A DNA stretch of 9,959 bases from Flavobacteriales bacterium. GTDB lineage: Bacteria > Bacteroidota > Bacteroidia > Flavobacteriales > UBA7430. Shown here piece after piece: positions 1 through 6,822 of this stretch (positions are counted from its first letter, which is position 1; the number at the start of each line of letters is the position of its first letter). Below the pieces are notes generated by a model, which worked only from the letters and a program-made list of their open reading frames with translations, was not told where the DNA came from and searched no databases. A program made the translations under genes and the position numbers. The stretch spans positions 1 through 9,959 of the forward strand of contig JANXFM010000088.1 of the NCBI GenBank assembly GCA_024959975.1, written 5' to 3'.

Positions 1-60
1 ATAATCTGTTAAATTTTATTTAATAATCAACGATAAAGTAAAAATTGATTTATAATATTA

Positions 61-68
61 TAGTTTTG
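61..68 (+). promoter_or_regulatory. Possible -7 promoter box (TAGTTTTG)
   Basis: TAGTTTTG matches the Bacteroidota -7 consensus TAnnTTTG and lies about 64 bp before the preferred start of the exported thioredoxin. No TTTG -33 box stands at the usual distance upstream (the nearest TTG, at 45-47, is too close), and the surroundings are so AT-rich that chance matches are expected. Weak candidate. Confidence 0.25.
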
Positions 69-131
69 TCAAGCATTAATAATTTTAACTATTTTAGTGC
101 TTCTAAATTTTCAACGAAAATTATAAGAAAG

Positions 132-1475
132 ATGAAAAAAATATTATTAGGTTTTGTTGCAGTTATTGCTTTTTGTTTTTGTTCTTCTGTTGAAGCTCAA
201 TCTATAAAAGGAAAATTTAAAGTAGCAAAACAAGCAGGAAAGCAACTTAATTTATTTCGTACAGAAGGAAATTATGAATATATAGTAGATAGTACAAAAA
301 TTAAGGCTGATGGATCTTTTTATTTTTCTAATAAAAAATATCCTTTAGGGTATTATAAGATGACATTGGTAAATGATAATAACAAGATCGAAGTTATTTT
401 AAATCCAAAAGAGTCAATAGTAGATATGGAATTTTCTCAGCCATTTTTAGAGCGAGGAATAAACGTATTAAGTTCTCTTGAAAATAAAGTATACTGGGAG
501 TATAAAAGGAAAGAATTAGTAGTAGAAAAAAGAAAAAAGTCTCTTCAAAAACAAAGAGGACAATTTAAATCTCAGGGAAATGATATTAAAGTAAATGAGA
601 TAACAAATGAATTAGAAAAAACAGAAAAGGAGTTATATGACTTTACACAGGAATTAATAGATAAATATCCGAAAACATTTTTTTCTCAAGCAAAACTAGC
701 AAGTAAAACTTCAAACGATACTAATAAGGATTCTTATTTTGATGATTTAGACTTTAACAATGAATCTTTTATAAGAACAAATGTTTTTGCTACTCGTTTT
801 TCCCATTATATAATAAAGCATAGTGGACATACAGAAGTTGGTTATTATAATGCTGTAGATGTTATAATGAAAAAATCAAAAGTAAACGAAAAAGTATTTG
901 AGTTTGCTTTATATAATTTGTTAGATGGTTTTTATGCATCTGGATTAGAGGATGTAGCAACCTATATTATGGAAGAGTATTTCTATGGGGAAGCGTGTGG
1001 AGAAATTGAAGTAAACGATCTTTTAAAACAAAAAGCACAATTAATAAAAAATCTTCAAATAGGAAATATACCACCAGATTTTACAATAAAAAGTAATTAT
1101 GGTTCCGATATAAATTTAAAAAATACATGTGCTAATAATAAATATACAGTGGTGATGTTTTGGGCGTCACATTGTGGACACTGTATGCAAGAACTTCCTG
1201 GTTTTGTAAAAGTTTATAATCAATATAAACCAAAAGGATTTGAGATTATAGGTATTGCTTTAGATGTGAGCGTAAATAAATGGAAATCAACAATTCAAGA
1301 GAATAATTTTAATTGGATTAATGTGTCGCAGTTTAAGAATTATAAATCTCCGGTTTGTATAGATTATAAAATAAATAAAACCCCTTCTTTCTTTGTTCTA
1401 GACAGACAAATGAAAATAGTAGATAAACCAAAAGGAACAAAAGAACTTTTGGCATTTTTAAGAAAGAATATGTAA
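132..1475 (+). CDS. Exported TlpA-like thioredoxin-fold protein (DUF4369/DUF5106-like)
   Basis: Predicted 447-residue periplasmic or envelope disulfide oxidoreductase. The start is taken at ATG 132 because it begins a clear Sec signal peptide (MKKILLGFVAVIAFCFCSSV, then EAQ before the likely cleavage). The open frame extends upstream to a TTG at 45, but that adds 29 residues before the signal and is unlikely. Domains in order: signal peptide (1-23), a beta-rich region resembling DUF4369 (about 25-100), a charged helical stretch rich in Lys/Glu, probably coiled coil (about 115-180), a region resembling DUF5106 with its FDDLDF motif, and a C-terminal TlpA/AhpC-type thioredoxin domain (about 310-447). 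The active site is CGHC at C348-C351 after FWAS, with the cis-proline at P418 (KTPSFFV). CGHC is the protein disulfide isomerase type of motif. The family is common in Bacteroidota; its substrate is unknown. The gene is markedly more AT-rich than the others here. It is followed after 27 nt by the TauE gene, with a hairpin between them. Confidence 0.85.
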   Translation: MKKILLGFVAVIAFCFCSSVEAQSIKGKFKVAKQAGKQLNLFRTEGNYEYIVDSTKIKADGSFYFSNKKYPLGYYKMTLVNDNNKIEVILNPKESIVDMEFSQPFLERGINVLSSLENKVYWEYKRKELVVEKRKKSLQKQRGQFKSQGNDIKVNEITNELEKTEKELYDFTQELIDKYPKTFFSQAKLASKTSNDTNKDSYFDDLDFNNESFIRTNVFATRFSHYIIKHSGHTEVGYYNAVDVIMKKSKVNEKVFEFALYNLLDGFYASGLEDVATYIMEEYFYGEACGEIEVNDLLKQKAQLIKNLQIGNIPPDFTIKSNYGSDINLKNTCANNKYTVVMFWASHCGHCMQELPGFVKVYNQYKPKGFEIIGIALDVSVNKWKSTIQENNFNWINVSQFKNYKSPVCIDYKINKTPSFFVLDRQMKIVDKPKGTKELLAFLRKNM

Positions 1476-1477
1476 AA

Positions 1478-1498
1478 AAAGTTCCTTTAAGGAACTTT
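1478..1498 (+). terminator. Perfect hairpin between thioredoxin and TauE genes
   Basis: AAAGTTCC, loop TTTAA, GGAACTTT; counted as an inverted repeat it is 10 bp per arm about a single central T. It begins 3 nt after the thioredoxin stop and ends 4 nt before the TauE start codon. It is preceded by an A-run but is not followed by a real T-tract, so it may be a weak terminator, an RNA-processing or stability element, or a structure that limits ribosome access to tauE. Confidence 0.45.
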
Positions 1499-1502
1499 AT
1501 GT

Positions 1503-2321
1503 ATGAATGAAATTTTAGGATATTTTAGTGCAATATTTATAGGTATTACATTGGGATTAATAGGTGGGGGAGGTTCTATTTTAACAGTTCCGGTTTTAGT
1601 ATATATTCTCTCAATTGAACCAATTTTAGCAACTGCTTATTCTCTTTTTGTTGTAGGTTTTTCTGCTTTGGTGGGAACACTTAGGAATATTAAAAAAGGA
1701 AATATAGACGTGGAAATAGGTATTATTTTTGCCGTTCCGTCTTTGTTAGCCGTTTATTTTACTAGAAGATTTATTGTTCCCGCTATTCCACAAGAAATAT
1801 TAAAACTAGAAAATTTTACTTTGAGTAAAGAAATAGTGATTATGTTATTCTTTGCTTTAATCATGTTTCTTGCAGGAATTTCTATGATACGTGGAAAAAA
1901 AGAAAGACCAACAGAAAAAAATAAAAAAATAAATTATTCGATAATTATTGTAGAAGGCTTGTTCGTTGGAATATTTACTGGATTAGTAGGAGCGGGCGGA
2001 GGATTTTTAATTATTCCGGCATTAGTTTTATTAGCAAGTTTACCAATGAAAAAAGCCATTGCTACATCATTAATGATAATAGCAGTAAAATCTTTATTTG
2101 GTTTTACAGGAGACCTGTCTACAACATTGAATATTGACTGGACCTTCTTAATTACATTTAGTGGATTTTCTATTTTAGGAATGGGATTAGGTTTATATAT
2201 GAGTAAACTTATTGAGGGAGAGAAACTTAAAAAATTGTTTGGATATTTTATTTATGGCTGTATTTGTGTTTACAAAAGAGTTAATTTAATTCATTATATA
2301 AATACAGTTGAAGGTAATTAA
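1503..2321 (+). CDS. TauE/SafE family sulfite/organosulfonate exporter, C-terminus probably frameshifted
   Basis: Integral inner-membrane transporter of the TauE/SafE (DUF81) family, 272 residues as read. The duplicated family signature is visible: GLIGGGGSILTVPVLV at about 18-34 and GLVGAGGGFLIIPALV from about 160 (G163-G167), each starting one half of an expected eight-helix bundle, with a soluble charged linker (RGKKERPTEKNKK) between the halves. The start ATG 1503 lies immediately before the first helix, as usual in the family. Members export sulfite, sulfoacetate or related sulfur anions, and several sit beside persulfide dioxygenase genes, as here, which supports a role in clearing sulfite or thiosulfate. 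After I250 the reading frame yields an unusual polar tail (YGCICVYKRVNLIHYI and six more), whereas the next frame reads MAVFVFTKELI then stop (2254-2289), the expected end of the last helix. This indicates a 1-nt insertion or 2-nt deletion near 2246-2253. Confidence 0.85.
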   Translation: MNEILGYFSAIFIGITLGLIGGGGSILTVPVLVYILSIEPILATAYSLFVVGFSALVGTLRNIKKGNIDVEIGIIFAVPSLLAVYFTRRFIVPAIPQEILKLENFTLSKEIVIMLFFALIMFLAGISMIRGKKERPTEKNKKINYSIIIVEGLFVGIFTGLVGAGGGFLIIPALVLLASLPMKKAIATSLMIIAVKSLFGFTGDLSTTLNIDWTFLITFSGFSILGMGLGLYMSKLIEGEKLKKLFGYFIYGCICVYKRVNLIHYINTVEGN

Positions 2322-2340
2322 TTATTTATAAGTACTTTTT

Positions 2341-2348
2341 TATCTTTG
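2341..2348 (+). promoter_or_regulatory. Probable -7 promoter box (TATCTTTG) of the CstB-like gene
   Basis: TATCTTTG is an exact match to the Bacteroidota -7 box TAnnTTTG and lies 19 bp before the ATG at 2368, which would give a very short leader. No TTTG is seen at the usual 19-21 nt upstream; the nearest TTG (2308-2310) is 30 nt away. It suggests the dioxygenase gene can be transcribed apart from tauE. Confidence 0.45.
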
Positions 2349-2367
2349 TTATATAAAAATAGAGATT

Positions 2368-3777
2368 ATGAAAATAGAGCAGATATATACAGGATGTTTA
2401 GCAGAAGCCGCTTATTATATTGAATCGGAAGGAGAAGCAGTAATAATTGATCCATTACGAGAGGTGGGGCCGTACATAGAAAAAGCAGAAAAAAATAATG
2501 CTCAGATAAAATATATTTTAGAAACGCATTTTCATGCTGACTTCGTTTCAGGACACGTAGACCTATCAAAAAAAACAGGAGCCGAAATCGTTTATGGGCC
2601 GACAGCTAAAGCAAACTTTGAAATGAAAGTAGCGAAAGACGGAGAAATAATAGAGGTAGGTAAAATAAAAATTAAAGTTTTACACACCCCAGGACATACC
2701 ATGGAGTCTTCTTGTTATTTATTAATTGATGAAAAAGGAAAAGAAAGAGCTCTTTTTTCTGGAGACACATTATTTATTGGAGATGTAGGCCGGCCGGACT
2801 TAGCAGTAAAAACAGATTTAAGTAAAGAAGATCTAGCAGGTTATCTTTTTGATTCTTTACGAAATAAGATTATGCCATTAAATGATGATATAATTGTATA
2901 TCCAACCCACGGAGCAGGGTCGGCTTGTGGAAAGAACATGAGCAAAGAAACCTTTGACTCCCTTGGAAATCAAAAAGCAACGAATTATGCTTTAAGGGAG
3001 GATATGAATAAAGAGGAGTTTATTAAAGAGCTTTTAGATAATATTTTACCGATACCACAGTATTTTCCAAAGAACGCAGTAATGAACAAATCTTCAGAAA
3101 ACAGAACATTTGACAACATCATTTCTGAAGGAACGAAAGCATTAAGCTTGGAAGAATTTGATATAGAAGTAAAAAATGGGGCTTTAATATTAGATGTTCG
3201 ACACCAAAGAGAATTTGTAAAAGGATTTATTCCAAAATCATGGTTTATAGGAATAGATGGAGGCTTTGCTCCTTGGGCAGGAAGCCTGATTGATGATATA
3301 AATCAAAAAATTGTAATTATTTGCCCGGAAGGAAGAGAAGAAGAAGTCGTGAAAAGATTAGCACGCGTGGGTTATGATCATGCGGTTGGTTATTTAAAAG
3401 GATCCTTTTCTGCCTGGAAAAAAGCTAATAGAATTACAGACACCATACCGCAAGAAAAAGCAGAAGAAACGGCAATAAACTACCTTCAAGGGATTAACGT
3501 ATTAGACGTTCGTAAATCCGATGAATTTTCCAAAGAACACATAGAAAATGCCCAGCACTATCCCTTAGGTGATATATTTAATCATTTGGAAGATGTTGAT
3601 GCTGATAAAACCTATCATGTACACTGTGCGGGAGGATACCGTTCGGTAATTTTCATTTCTATTTTAAAATCCAAAGGTCTTCATAACTTTATTAATGTGT
3701 TGGGAGGTTATGAAGCATTAAGAAGAACGGAAGTTCCAAAAACCGATTTTGTTTGCCCAACAATTAATCATTATTAA
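2368..3777 (+). CDS. CstB-like persulfide dioxygenase with two rhodanese domains
   Basis: A 469-residue cytosolic fusion. Residues 1 to about 240 form a metallo-beta-lactamase fold of the ETHE1/persulfide dioxygenase type: THFHADFVSGH (H54, H56, D58, H63), HTPGHT (H110), SGDTLFIGDVGRPDL (D133) and PTHGAGSACG (H181, C187). By comparison with ETHE1 the mononuclear Fe(II) ligands should be H54, H110 and D133. A first rhodanese domain (about 260-355) has C319 in the active-site place (IICPEGRE), and a second (about 375-460) has C420 in a canonical CAGGYR loop. This order is that of S. aureus CstB, which oxidises low-molecular-weight persulfides and makes thiosulfate. The start at 2368 gives the conserved family N-terminus MKIEQIYTGCLAEAAYYIE. 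The adjacent TauE exporter supports sulfide/persulfide detoxification. Annotation pipelines usually call such proteins MBL fold metallo-hydrolase or rhodanese-like protein. Function is inferred from domains and motifs. Confidence 0.9.
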   Translation: MKIEQIYTGCLAEAAYYIESEGEAVIIDPLREVGPYIEKAEKNNAQIKYILETHFHADFVSGHVDLSKKTGAEIVYGPTAKANFEMKVAKDGEIIEVGKIKIKVLHTPGHTMESSCYLLIDEKGKERALFSGDTLFIGDVGRPDLAVKTDLSKEDLAGYLFDSLRNKIMPLNDDIIVYPTHGAGSACGKNMSKETFDSLGNQKATNYALREDMNKEEFIKELLDNILPIPQYFPKNAVMNKSSENRTFDNIISEGTKALSLEEFDIEVKNGALILDVRHQREFVKGFIPKSWFIGIDGGFAPWAGSLIDDINQKIVIICPEGREEEVVKRLARVGYDHAVGYLKGSFSAWKKANRITDTIPQEKAEETAINYLQGINVLDVRKSDEFSKEHIENAQHYPLGDIFNHLEDVDADKTYHVHCAGGYRSVIFISILKSKGLHNFINVLGGYEALRRTEVPKTDFVCPTINHY

Positions 3778-3782
3778 TTAGT

Positions 3783-3796
3783 CATTAACGTTAATG
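3783..3796. repeat. 14-bp perfect palindrome at convergent gene ends
   Basis: CATTAACGTTAATG reads the same on both strands. It starts 5 bp after the CstB-like stop and overlaps the polA stop codon (3791-3793). The two genes converge with only 13 bp between stops, and no conventional terminator fits there. The element could be a binding site or chance in AT-rich sequence. Confidence 0.5.
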
Positions 3797-6613
3797 CGCT
3801 TCCAGCCAGGTACGACCCGCCCCCATATCCACGAGAAGAGGAACACTGGATTCAAAGACATTTTCCATAGCACCTTTAATAAGCTTTTTAAGTTGAGGTA
3901 GTTCCGATTTTAAGGCATCAAACACCAATTCATCGTGTACTTGTAAAAGCATTTTTGATTGCAAGCCCTGAGCCTCTATTTCAGCTTGAATTTTAATCAT
4001 AGCCAACTTAATTATATCGGCTGCAGAACCCTGTACAGGAGCGTTAATAGCGTTTCTTTCTGCATGACCACGCACAACACCATTTCTGGAATTAATGTCT
4101 TTTAATCGACGCTTTCTATTCCTAATGGTTTTCACATAACCATGTTCACGGGCAAATGCAATACTCGCATCCATGTACTCTTTTAGTTTAGGGTAAGTAG
4201 CAAAATAGTTTTTTATAATTTCGCCGGCTTCTTTTCGTGACAAGGAAGATTGCTGACTTAAACCAAAGGCTGAAACGCCATAGATAATTCCGAAGTTTAC
4301 GGTTTTGGCATTTGAACGCATCTCCCGGGTAACATCTTCCAGAGGAACATCAAATACTTTTGATGCTGTAGCAGCATGAATATCTAATCCTTTCTGAAAG
4401 GCTTCAACCATTACAGGGTCGCCACTCATTTCAGCAATCAAACGTAATTCTACTTGAGAATAATCGGCTGCAAGCAGAACATGATCATTATCGCGAGGAA
4501 TAAAAGCTTTACGCACTTCACGCCCTTTTTCTGTACGAACAGGAATGTTTTGTAGATTAGGATTGTTGGAGCTCAACCTTCCTGTAGCAGCAACAGCTTG
4601 ATTAAAGGAGGTGTGTATGCGTTTTGTGTTTGGATTAATAAGCTCCGGCAAAGCATCTACATAGGTAGAGCGTAGTTTTTGTAAGGAGCGGAAATCTAAA
4701 ATCTTTTCGATGATTGGGTGTTTCTTTTTTAGTTTCGAAAGCACGTCTTCTGAAGTAGAATATTGTCCTGTTTTCGTCTTTTTTGCTTTATCATCTAACT
4801 TCATGTGGTCGAATAAAACTTCTCCCAGTTGTTTAGGAGATGCAATATTGAATTCTATTCCTGCGGTTTCGAATATTTCGTCTTGAATTTTTACTACAGA
4901 TACTTCTAATTCTTTTGAGAATGTTTGTAGGCTCTCCCGATCTAAATTGATTCCTTCACGCTCCATCTTTGCTAAAACAGAAACCAAAGGCATTTCTATT
5001 TCACGGAAAAGTGACATTAAATCTTCTTCCCTCAACTGAGGCTCAAAAACATTTTTTAACTGCCAGGTGATGTCGGCATCTTCGCAGGCGTAATCCTTAA
5101 TTTTTGTAGGAGGCAGATCACGCATATTTAATTGCGACTTTCCTTTTCCAATAATCGTTTCAATTTTAACAGGAGAATAGTTCAAATAAGTTTCCGCAAG
5201 CACATTCATATTATGACGCATATCGGCTTGAAGCAGATAATGTGCAATCATCGTATCGAAAAATTTACCTTTTAGCTGAACACCATAATTGGCAAGAATA
5301 TGATAATCGTATTTAATATTCTGTCCAACTTTTTCAATACGCTCATTTTCGAATAAAGGCTTAAAAATAGCCAGTATTTTATCTCTTTCTTCGGCATTTG
5401 CGGAGATGGGAACATAATAAGCCTCTTTAGCATTGCAACTAAAAGACATTCCTACAATCTCTGCTTCTAAAACCCTTAAGGAGGTCGTTTCTGTATCGAA
5501 AGCAATAGATTTAAGCACCATTAACTTATTAACTAAAGCATGACAATCGGCAGGGTTTTCTACCAACTTATAATTGGGTTTAGCAGTTTCTAAAGTGTCG
5601 TATGAAGCGCTAAAAAGAGACCCTTGAACATCACCATCTTCACCTCCAAACAAATCTATTTGCCCTGGAGCAGAAGGTTTTGTTTTAACTATTTTTTCTT
5701 CGGTCACAGCTTTGGTTGGGTTTGGTAAATTTTTTCCAAACCAACGTTCTGCCAAACGGCGAAACTCCAATTCGACAAACAAATCGCGCACGGCTTCTTT
5801 GTTCATCTCTTTTCGGACTAAATCATCAGAAATAAATTCTACAGGAACCTCTAAATTTATAGTTGCTAATTTCTTAGAGAGAAAAGCCAATTCTTTGTTG
5901 GCTTCTACTTTTTCCTTTTGCTTCCCTTTCAGCTCGTGAGTATGTTCATACAAACCCTCCATACTATCGTATAGAGCCAATAATTTTTTTGCCGTCTTAT
6001 CACCTACACCCGGAATTCCCGGGATATTGTCTGAAGCATCACCCATCATTCCCAGATAATCAATAACCTGATCTACTCGTTTGATCTCAAACTTTTTTAA
6101 CACTTCAGGGATTCCCCAAATCTCTGCACCATTACCCATTCGTGGTGGGCGGTACATATAAATATTGTCAGAAACTAATTGAGCAAAATCCTTGTCGGGC
6201 GTCATCATATAAGTGGTAAAACCCTCTTTTTCTGCTTTTTTTGCAAGAGTTCCTATGACATCATCTGCTTCAAATCCCGGTTTTGCAATTACAGGAATAT
6301 TGAAAACCTCCATCAATTTAAAAATATAAGGCAAAGCTGTAGAGATTCCCTCCGGCATTGCTTCACGTTGTGCTTTATATTCTTTGTATTCTATATGTCG
6401 CTCGGTAGGCTCTGAAGTATCGAAACATATTGCCCAATGCGTTGGCTGTTCTTTCATTTGAACATCCATTAAGGTGTTTACTAAGCCGAGTATGGCAGAA
6501 GTGTCTTGACCTTTAGAGTTTATTCTTGGGTTTTTAGCAAAGGCAAAATAAGCCCTGTATATCAATGCGAATGCATCAAAAAGAAAAAGTTTTTTCTCCG
6601 TTTGTGGCGTCAT
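3791..6613 (-). CDS. polA: DNA polymerase I (5' nuclease, proofreading exonuclease, polymerase)
   Basis: Full-length 940-residue Pol I, which fills gaps and removes RNA primers on the lagging strand and in excision repair. The 5'-3' nuclease domain (about 1-290) shows FDAFALIYRAYFAF, FEADDVIGTLA and the helix-hairpin-helix GDASDNIPGIPGVGDKTAKK. The 3'-5' exonuclease (about 350-530) keeps all catalytic motifs: FDTET (D373, E375), QNIKYD (N432, D436) and YACED (Y508, D512), so proofreading should be active. The polymerase domain (about 530-940) has ATGRLSSNNPNLQNIP, motif A DYSQVELR (D717), the O-helix RSNAKTVNFGIIYG (R766, K770, F774, Y778) and motif C QVHDELVFD (D894, E895). F774 sits at the place of E. 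coli F762. The linker near 300-345 holds two pentapeptides resembling the sliding-clamp-binding motif, QIDLF (318-322) and QGSLF (330-334). The gene is convergent with the CstB-like gene and divergent from the phosphohexomutase. Confidence 0.97.
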   Translation of the reverse strand: MTPQTEKKLFLFDAFALIYRAYFAFAKNPRINSKGQDTSAILGLVNTLMDVQMKEQPTHWAICFDTSEPTERHIEYKEYKAQREAMPEGISTALPYIFKLMEVFNIPVIAKPGFEADDVIGTLAKKAEKEGFTTYMMTPDKDFAQLVSDNIYMYRPPRMGNGAEIWGIPEVLKKFEIKRVDQVIDYLGMMGDASDNIPGIPGVGDKTAKKLLALYDSMEGLYEHTHELKGKQKEKVEANKELAFLSKKLATINLEVPVEFISDDLVRKEMNKEAVRDLFVELEFRRLAERWFGKNLPNPTKAVTEEKIVKTKPSAPGQIDLFGGEDGDVQGSLFSASYDTLETAKPNYKLVENPADCHALVNKLMVLKSIAFDTETTSLRVLEAEIVGMSFSCNAKEAYYVPISANAEERDKILAIFKPLFENERIEKVGQNIKYDYHILANYGVQLKGKFFDTMIAHYLLQADMRHNMNVLAETYLNYSPVKIETIIGKGKSQLNMRDLPPTKIKDYACEDADITWQLKNVFEPQLREEDLMSLFREIEMPLVSVLAKMEREGINLDRESLQTFSKELEVSVVKIQDEIFETAGIEFNIASPKQLGEVLFDHMKLDDKAKKTKTGQYSTSEDVLSKLKKKHPIIEKILDFRSLQKLRSTYVDALPELINPNTKRIHTSFNQAVAATGRLSSNNPNLQNIPVRTEKGREVRKAFIPRDNDHVLLAADYSQVELRLIAEMSGDPVMVEAFQKGLDIHAATASKVFDVPLEDVTREMRSNAKTVNFGIIYGVSAFGLSQQSSLSRKEAGEIIKNYFATYPKLKEYMDASIAFAREHGYVKTIRNRKRRLKDINSRNGVVRGHAERNAINAPVQGSAADIIKLAMIKIQAEIEAQGLQSKMLLQVHDELVFDALKSELPQLKKLIKGAMENVFESSVPLLVDMGAGRTWLEAH

Positions 6614-6822
6614 ATTCTAAATATTATGGCGAACAGCTAATATAGTTAATTTGGTTGGCGCCTGTTTGTTGATGGAAAAAATTAATGTGGTTTTAAGTTT
6701 TAGTTAGCATATTGTTATTTTTGGGAGAAATTCATTTATTTGTGAGTCTTTTTCGAATTTTTCCTATTACTTTCGGGCGAGATATTAAATACAGATTTTA
6801 AGACTAAAGAGAAGACTTGGTG

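Noticed and set aside
45..131. Upstream TTG start for the thioredoxin gene adding 29 residues
   Set aside because: The extension precedes a textbook signal peptide starting at ATG 132 and is low-complexity AT-rich sequence.
5712..5939. Plus-strand ORFs inside polA (also 6179-6415) and minus-strand ORFs inside the CstB-like and mutase genes
   Set aside because: They lie wholly within strongly supported genes, have no homology-like features and no start signals; they are reading-frame shadows.
6739..6775. Promoter for the phosphohexomutase gene (TTTG 6739-6742 with TACTTTCG 6768-6775)
   Set aside because: The -7 box has a mismatch and the spacing of 25 nt is too long. No acceptable promoter for either polA or the mutase was found in the 209-bp divergent region, so I left it unassigned.
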